From: Cucumis sativus
Lineage: Eukaryota > Streptophyta > Magnoliopsida > Cucurbitales > Cucurbitaceae
DNA: 64,000 nucleotides
Reading direction: 5' to 3'
NCBI RefSeq assembly: GCF_000004075.3
Contig: NC_026658.2
Location: forward strand, 1,302,001 to 1,366,000
Below, one piece after another: positions 46,620 through 60,800 of the stretch. Position numbers and translations under genes: made by a program. How positions within the stretch are numbered: the first letter of the stretch is position 1; each line of letters opens with the position of its first letter. The notes below the pieces were generated by a model. That model saw only the letters and a program-made list of their open reading frames with translations. It did no database searches and had not been told where the DNA came from.

Positions 46620-49600
46620 TTCATAATTGCTAGATGTTGTTCTGTACTGATTTTAATTACTGATGAGCTTGTTTGAGTAAAAAAAGAAAGGAATTATATT
46701 CACCAGTTAACTGAAATTTGAAATATACATGTGAATCAGTCTTCGAGTTTTTCAGTCATCTTGCAAATAGATTTCCTTACACAATCTCTTAGAATGTTTG
46801 AGAATTGAGATATAGTATTTCAATCCAATTTCAATACAGGGACACTATTACTTGGGGTGATGTTCTTAAATTCTAATAACTTACAATTCAACCCTAGGAT
46901 TTAGAGAAGTTCATATTTGTATATGTACATTTTGAGCCAAAATGGATGCATCTTGCTATGATTTCAAAAATATATTAGTAGCAGAACATATTCTCAGTGA
47001 TTGAAGTTTTTGGTGTATTAATGTCTAAAAGGGCAGTACAAGCATTATTATTTGGTGACATGAAAAATCAAGAAATAATCATTTTTCTTGTTGTATATGC
47101 CGTTTGTATTGTACACATCTCTCTTTGTTTCTTGAGCCTATAGTGAGTTATAGACAGGGTTCAAACTTTTGGATAGATATCCTACATCTGAATTGAATTA
47201 TTTGTAGTTAAAGAATCTCTTTTAGTTGCTCCCTAACAATTAGGAGATTCCATTCTTTAAAAGAAATATTGGGTTCTACTTCTAGTGGCAGTCCCGCTTA
47301 TCGCTCGAAGAAAAGAAAGATTGGAAAATCATGCTCAACTATCTCATAAGTATCATACCAAATCCCATCATTTAAATTGTTTGCTTTTTTTTTTATTCTC
47401 TTTCAAGAAATATGAGACATCTGAGTAAAGATATGCATTGGTAAGAAAGAAAAAGAAAAAATGTGAATGACGATTGGATTGGTGAGAGAATAGAAACCTA
47501 GGTCTGGAACGAGATATACAACAAGAAGAAAGAAAAGGATTGAATAGAGGGACTTCTTATCATTTCTTAAGATTGAACAAGATCATCAAATTCATATTCT
47601 TTTAAAATTGCAAGTGATGAAATTACTCTCAATCTACACAATTTTAGGTTTTCAATGTCTTAGATGTCGAACATCCAAAAAAAATTACTATTCCAAAATA
47701 GTTTTGTAAGGTTAATTAATAAAAGATTAAGAGTAGTATCGTACTATCAACTTCAAAGATAGAAAGAAGATAGAAAGATAGAGTTTATAGAGTTTGGATT
47801 CAAAGGTAGAGTTTAGATTTTCTCCATTTTGAAAAAAATATATATATTATTCTTTTTCTCCACAAATTTTTAGTGCACGAAGAAAATTGCAATCAAGTTT
47901 ATTCTCTTTTACCAATACATCAAGGAGTTTTCTATAAAAATATCATTGCCCACTCTTCTTGCTTTTTTCTTTCACTTGTATATTATATTGGGTTGATATT
48001 TTATCAATTATGCAAATTTGTTTTTGCATAATTCAATAGATATTTTTAGGTATTGTAATTTCTCAAAAAATTTACAAGTTGGAATCTTTAAGAGAAATAG
48101 TTGGAGATAGAAAATAATTGAAGTTTCATAGTTTCTATCTCACTACGTTTAAATAGAGACCAACAATTTAACAAACTTTTACATATGAGAAATAAACATA
48201 AATTAAACAACATAATATAAAATACTACAACACAAAATACTAAAACATTCTGAAAAATTCTCAACCTTTAGATGCAATTGAACTCAAAAGTTAACTTAAA
48301 ATTGTATTCTTTCAATTTATACTGGATTGAGAGAATAACAACAATAACTAATAAAAATAATTTACTTAATTTTAAGGTCTAAGGTTCGATTTTTTTTCGT
48401 GAGAAAAATAAAATTAACATTGTAAACTCCAATGTGTGAATTTGGCTTTTACTTTTACTCTTTTTTATTATTATTATTAATTCTCTTACTAATTTCGTTT
48501 GTTGCTATTTTGTGTATTAGTTATGCTTTTGCAATCAATTCATCAACTTCTTTTTTGTCACTGATTGAACATTTGCACGTGTTCTTTGTTTCAATTGTAT
48601 TCAAATATTATTAGGACTTCTCTTTCTTTTTATTTTAATCATTGATTATTTGTTTGATTTTTTTTTATTACTATTAAAAGAAAACTTACGAGAGATAAAT
48701 TGTCAAATTGGTAGATTTTTGTTGGGGAAGAGTGATTTTAAAATAGTTAATTTTTTAAAAACTTTGAAATAATAATGATATGGACCGTTTAAACATTACA
48801 TTATTATTTATTTTTAATTTATTAATTTTAATACGGTGGATGATATTTTATGATAAATGAATTAAGTCTTGGAGACGTTGCATATCAAAAACATTTTAGT
48901 AGGATAGATGAACCTATCGTGTGGAGAGTTCGAACCTTTGATCAAGAACATTGTTAACTATTTGTTTCAATGTATATGATTTTTAGTCAATTTGTGTCTA
49001 TCTCAATAACGACCTAGATTTAGAGATTCTCACTCGAAAAGGACTTCAACTTCCAATTTTTTGAGGTTTTCATATTACCAAATATGTTTTTAGTCACTCA
49101 AATTTGAATTTACTATTTAATTTTCACCATAAAAAACCTATCAAGAAAACATCAAATTGGAAATCTGATACCTTTATATTGAATAATGCAGTGTCTCTTT
49201 CCCTAACGTTTACTAGAAAAGTATTAATATATATTTGGTGATAGAAATTGAAAATGACTATTCATAGAGTTTAAAATGAGCATTTTTTTTTTCTTGTAAA
49301 AGAGTATTGAGATTAGAAATGAAAGTGTTTTTTGGGAGAGAGTAGAAGTGTTTTTAGGAAGGATTGTATGCCTAAAAAAGCAAAAGGGTTTGATCCAATT
49401 TACATAGAAAGAGATGCAAAATGGTCAAAAAAGTGGAAGAACCCATAGCCCTTAGTCTTCATCAATCATCATAAAGTTCCACTCCCATTTCTTCTTTTTC
49501 CTCATTTTCTAATCAACTTTTTCCATCTAATACCCACTCTTTTTCTCTTTATGTTTTCTTCTTTTCCTTTTTTCCTTTTTCTTTCAAACAATATTAGATA

Positions 49601-52600
49601 ATAATAAGCTTAAGGAAAGATATACTAACTTACCCGTCTAAATTAACTTCAGTGTAGTATCCATTTTAAATTGTAGGGTTTTCGTGAGCGCATCATTTGA
49701 GACTTATCATTTTATCAATTAAGCTTCAACGCTTTCGCAACTCAAACACTATAGACATTTGAAGAAATATGCACACTCTAAGAATTGACTGCATTGATGA
49801 TTTTTAAAATTGTAATAATCTTAATAGATGGTTTAAACGAATTAAAGGTTCGATTACTTGAAACGACTACGTTTTGCATGATAATCTTCAAGCTAAATTT
49901 GAACAGTAATTTATGTTGATGTATACATTTGCAAAGTTTAGGGATAAATTTATACGGTTCAAACTTTAGGATAAAAAACAATGTGGTCTATTGTTATCTA
50001 TAGCTTACCCCTAAGTAATTAATAAAGGTGTGTGTGTGGGTATAATATACATAATGAATTATTGTTTGATATGAAAGTTGATGGAGTCAAAATAGGTATT
50101 TCCCTAAGTCATAGCAATGAAGAGTCCATCAAAGACCTTCCCAACAAATAAAACCCTATTTTCATTTTTCTCTCTCTCATTGTGTATTCATTAATACTTT
50201 TTTGAAAATCATGCACAAAAAACAAAATCTTTTTCTTCTTTTATATTTAAAGTTAATTTGGTAGGATACTCTTCTAAAAATAATGAAAAACAAATTATTT
50301 TGTTGTTTTCTTTGGTTATATTTATATATTGTTTGTTTGTGACCTTTTTTTTTTTGTTTGTACGAATGATTCAACAGTTCCAAATTATTTGGTAATAAAA
50401 AGGAAATTATTTTTCTTAATTGAAATATGAATATTTGATTACAATTTTGTTGTACTCTCTTTTTCTTTTCATGCATGAAAGAAAATAAAAGAAAAGAAAA
50501 GAAATAAAGAAAGAAATAAAATAAAAATGAGGGTATGCTTTTTGGTAACATAAAGGGATGATTGAAAGAGAAATATTCCTCAATGATGTTGGAGAGTTGA
50601 TGAAGAAACTCTAAGGAACTTTACCCCACAAATTATCATCTTTGTCTATTTTTCCAACAACCTTTCCTTTCATTTCTTATGTTTTTCCATCTCTTATATA
50701 TATAATATAAATATATCAAACTATCATCGTTTTAAACGGATCTAACTTTTATTTTAAATTATGTTAGGAGTACCTGAAAATTGGAATGTAATCAGAATTA
50801 TTGATGAAAATTAGAGATTGTATTGAATATTTGACCATAGGAACAAAAATGGTACTGTAAACCATGAAAATGATATGAGAAAGAGAGTTTATTTGAAAAC
50901 TGTTGGAATGGAATGAGTTTAGTATTATAATTTGGGTTTAAAGCACTCGATCTAAACATGTTTTTTTTTGGACTACATTACATTGCATTTTAATTCCATT
51001 ACGGGTGCTCAAACGAATACCCTAAAAGATAATGTAAAGTATATACAAACAATAAAAGTAGAATATATATCAACTAATATATTTTATGTAAATATCCAAG
51101 GTCAAGTTGCAAAAAACACCCATACAAACACGGTCTAATTTTAACACTTTACAAGTTTGAAGGTTTAATTCTTACCATTCAAAGTTTTAAGTAGTTTGTG
51201 CTTTTCCCAACATATTTAAGAGTTCTTGTTTTGATTTTCTTAGTAGAATCATTAAAGTTCGAACCTCCCACTTCATGTATGAGAAATCGTGTCAATAATT
51301 ATTATTGAGCTAAACTCACTTTGACTTTATAAATGATCATTTAGAAGTTGTTACATGGTCTTTTTTCACGTGACAGAAAAAAATGCTTAGTTCTAACTCA
51401 CGTTCTAATAAATCACATTTATAATTAATGTTATATGTAATGATTTTTAAAAAATAAAGAGAGAGAGAGAGAGGGAATTAAAAGGCAAAGCTTTACAATC
51501 TATGTTCTACATTAATGATTGTAATCAATCTAAAACAGATATTGAATTGTATTTTAATAAAACAAATCATAGCTTGTTTCATGGATGAAATAATGAATCT
51601 GCTACTTTGGTTCACATTATTTAATTGCATTATAAACTATATAATAAATAAATTATTTGACTTAACAATTACTAATTAATTGGCCATGCTTATGTTTTCA
51701 TTAATCATAATGTATTTTGATAAATGGTAATTACTTCACTTTTGCAAAAAAAAAAAAAAGAACATATAAAAATAAGTAAATTATTTTAAAGAATTTAGTC
51801 AAATATTTAATTTCCTTCATCTAATATTTACAACAAAAACCAAAGGAATATACTTTTGTGTATGCTTTGGACCATTCTCTTCTTCTTCTTTTACAACCTA
51901 TGCATCAATTTTTCTTCTCTCTTTATTATTTGTCCTTTCTTTCTCCTCTCTGCACTTCCACGCCCTTCCACTGGGCGTCTCCTCGTTCACTTCCTTTATG
52001 TATAACGGACTCTTAATCTCAACTATGTTATCTTATTCTTACACTTCAATTTACATTCATCTTGTTGTGAATATTTAACATAATATCACATTTTGTTCTC
52101 ATTCTCAAGATATAAAATGGTAAGAGGTTGAAATGTAAGCAATTGCTAGTAGATCCTCGAATAAAAAAATGTGCTGAAACGTACTCACCAAAAGAAGTTG
52201 ATATGCCATTAAATTTGGAGCATTGAATAGTATGCTCAAAAGAGGTAGGTGTGTCATTAGAACATGTTACTCCAAACAAAATTAATGTGTTTAGGGGTGG
52301 GTTAGATTTGTCTATCATTTGTATGAGTAATATATAATTTAACTTACATATTCGTGCTCTAAATATGTTAATAAATAATCAAATTAACATCGTTCCATGA
52401 TTATTTTAGTAGAAAATTTGACAAAATAATTACGTCCTGCAGAAAAATAAATGTAAAGAATTTTGTCTTTTAATCGTTTTTTTCTACAAAGGGTAAATAA
52501 TTTGTCATCTTTTTTTAATTTTAAAAAAGCTCCGGTTTAATATTTTGTTTTTAGTTTTTTTTTTAAATAAAGTGTTTTTATAAACCTTTTAAGTTTTAAA

Positions 52601-54780
52601 AACTAAAAAAATAGATAAAATATTGTTTTTGTTTTTTCAAATGGACTAAAAGTTCGTTATTTTCATTTGTTCATATAAGTAAAAGGTAAATAATAATTGG
52701 TAAAAAAAACAAGACGAAATAAACTTAATTTAATTTTCAAAAAATAAAACACACGAAAACACAATTTTCTAATAACTAAAGTTAACATTTTTAGTAAGAA
52801 TGTCATAATGAGAAGTGAAAACCTAATCTCTTCTAAACTAATAATACAAACAATTATTTAAAAATAGAGTTTGATAAATTGATATATTTACAAGTAAGTA
52901 TTTTATTTTGCTATATATAAACTTATAATCTTATATTTCAGATCTCCACATTCTGAATTCTCTTATTATGTACATCAATTGTTTCAATTAATGTAAACAA
53001 TATTAATTAAGTGTAAGTAAGGTTGGATAAATATGTTTAGAAGAAAGTAAAAAAGAAAAGTTGAATAAATAATTAGGTTTTGTTTTGTTTTGTTTGTTTG
53101 GGTTTGTGAGTAATATAAGGTTTGAGGAACACGCGCCATTAACTTCAACGCCTTTCTTCCTCTCTTATTTAATCCTTTCAACGCCAATTTCAATTTTGCT
53201 TTTTTTATATTTCTATCAATATCTCCAAATATTCTCTCTCTCTCTCTCTCTCTATATCGTTATATCTAATTAACACACTATGTGTCATTTATTTAATTTA
53301 ACACTAACTTATACTAACCATATTAATATTTCAATTTTACCAGATGATAATATGGAATTTTATTTTTATATTTTATAAAATTTTAAAATAATAATGTACG
53401 TACTATGCAATTTATCTTATTTAATTTTTAAAAATAATTTATTATGTATTACTATTCCTCTACTATCGTTTCATTTTCATTTCTACATTTTACATCAATT
53501 TTGTTGATGTAATTTAAACTTATAAATTGTACTTTCACTTTTTAAAAAAATAAAGTCAACTTAAAAAAAATAGAAAGAATTTTTTTAAAAACATGTATTA
53601 AAATAATAAAACTAAAAAACAAAGGGTTAGAGATGGAACTATAAAAATCAATTAATTTGGTAATGATATAGTTACTTAAACTAAAGAAATCAAGTGCTTT
53701 TGTTGTTGTCTTATTATGTTTCCACCTAAAATTTTGGTACCCAATAATATAATTTCAACCAACATTGTTTTCTCTTTTTTTTTTTCTTTTGCTTTAGATA
53801 GGTAAGGTAAAGAAATTTGAATATAAGGTATATTTACTAACACTATGTCACATGCACGGGAAAGTAATCAAGATAAACGAGAGCGACGTAATGATGGTTA
53901 TAAATTACTTGGTTTGTTCGTGCTCCTAAATTTTGTGTGTATGTTTGTTTAATCTATGACCTTTCAAGGTTGTCGTAAACTTTCAATTTTATGTTCATAG
54001 ATATACAAACTTTTAAAACATTGTAATTTTAATGTCGAATTCTTGATATTTTAAAATTTAGAATCAACTCTTTTTAGATGAAAATGAGCAACAAATCGAT
54101 ACCTAACACCCCCAATCCCTAGGAAGAAATTTATAAAATAACAAAAACAAAAAAATATGAAAAATTTAAATAAGAGCGATACTTATCAGCAATGTTCGAG
54201 TCTTGATAAATAAAATGAAATCAAACAGAAGAAAAGAAAGAAGGCAAATGCCAAATTTTCTAAATGATCCCTCGAATCGCAGGGCTTGATGATATCCATA
54301 AGACGATTGATTGCAACTTGATATATTTGTACAAATTAAAAGACTAAACATGTAACAATAGATAATAAATTAAAAAACGGTAATTGTAACAAGAAACACT
54401 CTTAGGGATAAGAACTATGGGTACAAAAACATTAAATAAAAAAAGATAAGTATAATAAATTTTACCGATAACATGACCTATCGTTGCTAAACTATGAGAG
54501 TTGGATCTTTGTAGTATGCAAGAGATTACGAGCTTAATTGATACATTTGTCGATCTTTTTATTTTTATTAAATTCCAATGAACAAAATTATATAGAAAGA
54601 TAATTATTTGTTTTGTTTGGGTACATCATGAAGGTATAATGAAATATATTATGAAAGTTGAAATAAATAAAAAAAGAATTTTTTTTAGGGTACATAAATA
54701 AAAATATAATAATGTAAAAAGTTAATTTGAAAAAAAAAAGAAAGAGAAAAAACTAAAAAGTTTAGGGAAGAAAAATGAAA
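46620..54780. other. Large AT-rich spacer, no gene recognised
   Basis: About 8 kb without a convincing coding frame, RNA gene or intact transposon. It includes poly-A/T tracts, short (CT)n near 53231-53252, and a tRNA-like SINE fragment at 51.25 kb (listed). A few CT-rich leader-like stretches occur (49440-49600, 50580-50700, 51870-51980) but no frame follows them. The open frames present are low-complexity. Confidence 0.6.
51235..51335 (-). mobile_element. tRNA-derived SINE fragment
   Basis: On the minus strand, AAAGTGAGTTTAGCTCAATA (A-box region) is followed about 45 bases on by GGGAGGTTCGAACTTT, a near-perfect B box. The arrangement matches the 16.75 kb fragment. Flanks are too short or decayed to identify a duplication. 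Confidence 0.5.
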
Positions 54781-54785
54781 AAGAA

Positions 54786-54788
<3 letters not shown>

Positions 54789-54823
<35 letters not shown>
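54789..54823. repeat. AG dinucleotide microsatellite
   Basis: (AG)17 in a purine-rich stretch about 830 bases upstream of the ARF-GAP start. Confidence 0.95.
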
Positions 54824-54827
<4 letters not shown>

Positions 54828-54899
54828 AAGGAAAAAAAAAAGGAGGGGGCAAAGACAGAGGAAAAAAGCTCTGTTTTTTCGCTTTAATCAATGACTGTG

Positions 54900-55654
54900 C
54901 CCTGTCTCTCCTCGTCTCTCACACACATTGTTTTTCCCTTCGACATTTTCAGGTTTAATGTTACCAAAGAAACAGATTAGATTAGAGATTTTCAAAATCT
55001 CAAATCAAAATTCCATTCCCAATACAAAATTACACCATAACCCACATCCATTAATGTTTCTTTTCTAATCTCCCTCTTTCTCTTTTTCATTTCTTCTTCT
55101 TCTTCTTCTTCCTCCTCTTCATTCCCTCTTTTCCCTTTTTCTTTTTCTTGCCACTCATTCGCTCCTTCTAGGGTTTTGAAAACCGAATCATACCCAATCC
55201 CCACCAATTTCAGCTAATTACATCATTAATTTTTCCTTCTTAATTCTTCTCTCTTTTGGGTTCTGTAAAAAAAGTCCCGTCTCTCTGATCACCTCCTTCT
55301 CTGTACCCTTTGGGGTTAATAATTTTTCCCTTTTGATTTCTGGGTTTTTATTCTTTTTCCTTCTCTCTTATGCTGGGTTGTTGTTGTTGTTGTTGTTGTT
55401 GTTGTTAGGTTTCTTTTTCTGGGTTTGTTGATAGGGGGCGTTTCCTGTGGTTGTTTCTTGCTTTTCTTTTTGTGGGGTTGTCTTGTTGTTGATCATGGAC
55501 TAGAATGTGGAAGATCTGATTCTGTTTCTCACGATTTTTGGGGGATCCATGTCTTGGTTTGCTCCCCTTTACCTTGATCGAGTTTTAATGGCGCCTTGTT
55601 ATTGACATTTGTTTTTCCCTTCCTTGGCTGCAAGTATATTAGTTTTTTCTCAAA
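54900..55654 (+). promoter_or_regulatory. Promoter/leader region of ARF-GAP gene
   Basis: CT-rich stretches (54900-55150, including TTC repeats near 55085-55112) are followed by a long leader with a (TTG)n run at 55378-55406. The start codon is at 55655. A leader several hundred bases long, probably with an intron, is common for this gene type. The transcription start was not resolved. Confidence 0.4.
55378..55406. repeat. TTG trinucleotide repeat in leader
   Basis: About 10 uninterrupted TTG/GTT units within the presumed 5' leader of the ARF-GAP gene. Confidence 0.95.
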
Positions 55655-57830
55655 ATGCATTTCGCGAAGCTTGATGACTCTCCCATGTTCCGCAAGCAGG
55701 TTAGCTCTCTCTCTCTTTCCATTTCACTTTTTATAATTAATGTTTGTGTGTGTGTGTGTGTTTTTTTTTTTTAATTCATCTTCTCTATTGAGCTCAATTT
55801 TGATGGGTATTAATTATTATTGGGTTTCTGAGACATACAAGGAAACTAGCTTAAGAAATTTTAAGGGTATTTTTATATTTCGACGAACCCTTCTGAGAAT
55901 CCTGGAAAACCGTCCTTTTCTTTTAATGAACACTTTCCTTATTTGTTTCTTGGCCAAACAGTCAATTTCATTCTCTCGGAAACTTCCTTTAATGAGCGGA
56001 TATGCCAGTTATAACTATCACCATTCAGTAGATTACTAGCTAGTTTAGTCATTGTTTAAATGGTTAGATATTGTCTCAATGAGCCTATTTCAGATTATCT
56101 CGTATTCCCAATTTTGAAATTTACTTGCTCAGGAAAATTGGGTTGGTAACTGTGTTAGCATGGGGATTTACTAGTCCTTTACAGCAACTTTAGTAGGATA
56201 TTTGACAAATCGTGGTTGAGACTGAAAGGATAATAGACAATTATTCTCGTGCTTGAGTGCATTTCCCATAATACATGAATGTTTTTTGTTTTTATATTTA
56301 AAACTTTTTGTTATGTATTCATCAACAAAAAAGAAAATAAACTATGGTCCTTGATAAGTGTATAGGCTCTGATTTGTGCATTCACTATTCCAATTAGGAT
56401 TTTGAAGTTTCTGTATGTTTGTGCGTGTGTGTCATCTGGAGGTCTCCCAATGAGTGTATAGCGAGCACTCATAAAGGGGGGAAAAGGAAAAGAAGATGGC
56501 AGTTATTTTGGCAGGCTCATTCACGATTGAATAGTGTCTTGGTTTTTTTTTATTTGTGAATTAATCCTATATGACTTGATGACTACTACTATTCTTTAAA
56601 GAATGACCAAGTTTTCAAATGAGAAAAAATGAGAAAAAATGAGAAAAAAACAGACATAATAAAAATAACCCAAAAAGAGAACCTAGCTACAAAAGGAGCT
56701 CCAATTAAATGAAATAAAACCTAGAGTACAATTACAAAAAGGCATTGTCATCAAATCCCACAAAGAAACATGAATTCATCCATGGACTAAACATTGTTAG
56801 ATAATGTCGCGCACTCTCTGAAGATTCTATTATTTCTGTCACTCAAAAGATCCTATAAAATTGCTCAAACTCTTGCTTGCCACACAACTCATTCTCATAG
56901 AAAGGAGAATGGAGATAAGCTTCTAGATTGTCTCCCTACACTCCCAAGAGCTGGTAAAGCAAAAGCTGGATGGCTCCAAGAAACAACTCTAAACAAAATC
57001 AACAAAATCACTTCTTTAGAGGATATGGTTGACGTCTTTAGTTGCCCTCCACAAAGAATAAAAGAAGGCATGCCAATCAAAATTGACCCTTGCTCAAGAT
57101 CCAATTCAAGGTTTTAACCCTTTGTCTTTCTGTGCATAATCTGCCTTACGAAAAACTTAGCCTTCTTGGGAATCTTCACCCTGTAGACTGAGGAAAAGAC
57201 AAAATCACTTGACTAGGAGGAATTCACCAAAGATTCAGACAACAGTAACAACACAAGTAATAAGGGACACACAGATTTGTTAACCCAATTCGGTGCAAAG
57301 TCACATACGTCTGGGAGGCTTTATGCTTGGGTGAAAGATGATTACTAACATGATAAGAGTTTTACATGTACAAATAAAAACACTCTCAAATGATGTTTAA
57401 GTAATACCTAACTTTTCACATGCGAACATGTTGGGCTTCCCTAACTTCAACTTCAGTGTTCTTATAATGAGTCGTCTGATCAAGGCTCTCCCTCAATCAG
57501 ATGCAACTTGCAGAGATTTCACTTTCAACCTCTAGATGTTACTTCCTAACATTTAGAACAGTGCCTTTAACTTGATATCAATTTGATCAATCAAATACAA
57601 ATCTTCTACACACTAGTTCTTTCTATGAGTTCTCCTAGAATTGTGCACAATAACACACAAGAGCGGCTTAACCTAAAATGACAGCCACCAAGGGAATATC
57701 AAGGAAGGCAGTCCGGAAAGGGCCCAGCAGTGAATAAACCAAATAAGGCAAGAAATCCACATGGGAAGCCGAAGACAATGCAGAATATGATAGCCAACAC
57801 AACCATGCTAATATCAATGAAACGTCCCCC

Positions 57831-57861
<31 letters not shown>

Positions 57862-60800
57862 AAAAAAAAAAAAAGGAGGAGCAACGAAAAAAGAAAGAAA
57901 TATGGCTATTATAAATTCTGTCATTGGCTCTGAATGCAGTTAAATACATCTTGAGATTAATTTATGTGCAAATATGCATGTCTTGCTAAGTTTTTCTTAC
58001 CCTAATTCTAAAGATGGGCATACTCTTGTGGCACCCATGAATGAAAAGCTACGAAAGTTGTTTTATTGTAGGTGTTATTTTTTGTTGTTAATTTCGTTTT
58101 GTGATACAGATACAATGCTTGGAGGAAAGTGCTGAATTATTGAGGGAGCGGAGTTTGAAGTTTTATAAAGGATGTCGAAAATACACGTATGTTTACTTTG
58201 GCATTTTTGATTCTTTAGTTGGTTTATTGTTTAAAAAGTATGTAGAGTTTCTTTATCAACCCAGTTGTGCTTCTACTTGACATCAGAGTCTTCTTTAGAA
58301 TAGAAAACTTATTCAAGTTGGAAATTCCAATTAGTGTTTAAGTTCTCTAATTTGCTTCTTTCATTTCTTCTCAACAAAAGTTGTTCTTTTATATATATAA
58401 AAAAGACTCTTTAATCTGCCATTCTCCATTATAACCTTCTTCTATGATGTATATATTCCTAATCTGTTTCGTTACATGGGAGATGATGATAGCATTTCAC
58501 GTTTTCTTGTTTTCCTATGATATGGAAGTTGAAATAGAAGGTTATTTTATGGTTATTCATGTTTTATGTGCAGACTTCTTTGGGTTTATTGATGGGGTTG
58601 TACACCAATGACATTAATTTTCTTCATTTACTCTCACACATGTAGAACTTATAAAAGTTCATTTCTTAACCATAGCTACTCACACAAGGATTTTCTTTAC
58701 TATTCAATGTAGTTTTGGTTATACTTGGGTTTGGTCAACTTTTATTCTCAAGGCCAAGATTTTGCAATAATTTTCTAATTGTTCTTTCTTTTTCTATTTT
58801 GCAGTGAAGGACTTGGTGAGGGATATGATGGTGATATTGCCTTCGCAAGTTCCTTGGAAACTTTTGGGGGCGGGCATAATGACCCAATCAGTGTTGCTTT
58901 TGGAGGTATGCCTGTTTATTTTAGAACTTGTTTGGTAATGTTAGATGTGCGAGTTGTACACAAGCTTGAGATGTTAGACCGCATAATTTTGGGTAACTCT
59001 TGCCTTGATGGTTATGATTGTTTTGTGGCATTTTTTTGTTTGCTTTGTTTGAATGTAGTCATATCGACATCACTTTATTTGTGAATACTCTTGCTTTGTT
59101 TCCTTTATTTTTCACTTGATAATTGCATGTATGGCTTGTATTATAAATTTTCTTCCTATTTGAAGTTGAGCTATATCTGCTAGTTATGCGCGGTCAATTA
59201 ACTTTTAGATGATATTTCAGGACCTGTCATGACCAAATTTACAATTGCTTTGAGAGAAATTGGGACATACAAGGAAGTTCTTCGTTCCCAGGTATATATA
59301 TATATCACACGCATTATAGAATCAATGACTTTTCTTGAGAAAAATTAAGAATACAAGGGCATACAAAAAAAAGAAAAGTCCATGAAAGCACCCTCTAAAG
59401 AAAGGGTTTCCAATTCCAACTTAGTAAGATGTTATCTGGGGAATAATTACAGAAAAGCTTTGAAACCGATGCCCATAGTGAGCCAGAAACCTCACTAGGT
59501 ATAGTCTGTTCTGTCTCATGTATAAATTTGCTTCTAGTCTTCCATCATTTCTTCTTTAATCACTGTCAATAATTGAAGTTCTTATCCACTTTCCTTTTCT
59601 GCAATTATAGTTTTGCCTTGTAAAAGTGGGATGAAATTTATATTTTGCTTTATTGAGTTGGTGATCAATTTCTGTGACTAACTTCTTCCTGCGTAATATT
59701 CTTCTCTGAATTCAAGTTCTGTAGGCCGAGGATGCTAAAAGTGTTTTTAGACGTTGAATATTGTCTTAAAACTTGAGAATACATTTTCTATTTTCATTTT
59801 TCTTTTTGTTTTCTATTCGTCAGGTGGAGCATATGCTTAATGACAGATTACTGCAGTTTGTCAATATTGATTTGCTTGAAGTCAAGGTACTACAAATTAC
59901 AAATTGCTTTTAACATTCATTCTTGATGAGTGAATTGGCCAGTTAAACTTCTTTTTCCTTTGGTTGGGTGGTCCAAGGGACAAGCTTCTTGAAACACAAC
60001 CATGTCATTACCATGGGTTCAACTATCTAAGATACTATATCCTATGAGTTTATGAGACTAAATGTTGCCTGTTTGACTAAATCCACGTAATTTGGCACAA
60101 AAACTTACGGTTTAACAAAACCACATTTGATTTTTGCATGTAATCACTAAGTTTGTACGATTTTATTTGAATCAGAAACTGTGGAAAAGTTGGGAGAATC
60201 TTGATCTTCTCTTCTTCCATTGTTCCTAAGCCCAAACCTTATGGAGAATGGTTTATCTTTTAAGATATCATTTTAGCTTGGCAGCTTAAGAATCTCTCCC
60301 TGTTTACCTTCCTTTAAAAAGAAAAAAAAAAAGGATTCCTTTGGTTTGGAATACTTCGAAGTTTTGCTATGGATCTTTCTCTGAAAACTCTATTTTATAC
60401 TTCTTTGAAGTTTGTTTCCTACATAAGACTATAAGGAACAACATATGCAGCTTGTTCGTTTGTTCTTGAGCACCTCTTTTAAGGTATCTATTGTTAGTGC
60501 AGGAAGCAAGGAAGCGCTTTGACAAGGCCAGTCTTCTCTATGACCAGGTGTGTGATTTTTGTAACATCTGTAGTTCTGTATGAAATACATATAGCTACAC
60601 TCCCATGTGCGTGGGAAAAGATTCACGAGTGTCATCATAGCCATATTTTTCCTTGAGGTGCACAACAGAAAATTTAGATTTTTAATATGTAAAAGAATTA
60701 ACAAAAATTTAGAATTAGAGATTTCTTTAGAGATTATTTAGAGAAAATATGTATATTATTTTTTAAATGAGATATTTTCAAATATAACAAAATGAATCAA

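Noticed and set aside
48880..49000. AGTTCGAACCT resembling a tRNA or SINE B box
   Set aside because: Palindromic string with no matching A box at the right distance on either strand.
57730..57933. Plus-strand frame with poly-Pro then poly-Lys
   Set aside because: Direct translation of the C26-A23 tract; not a protein gene.
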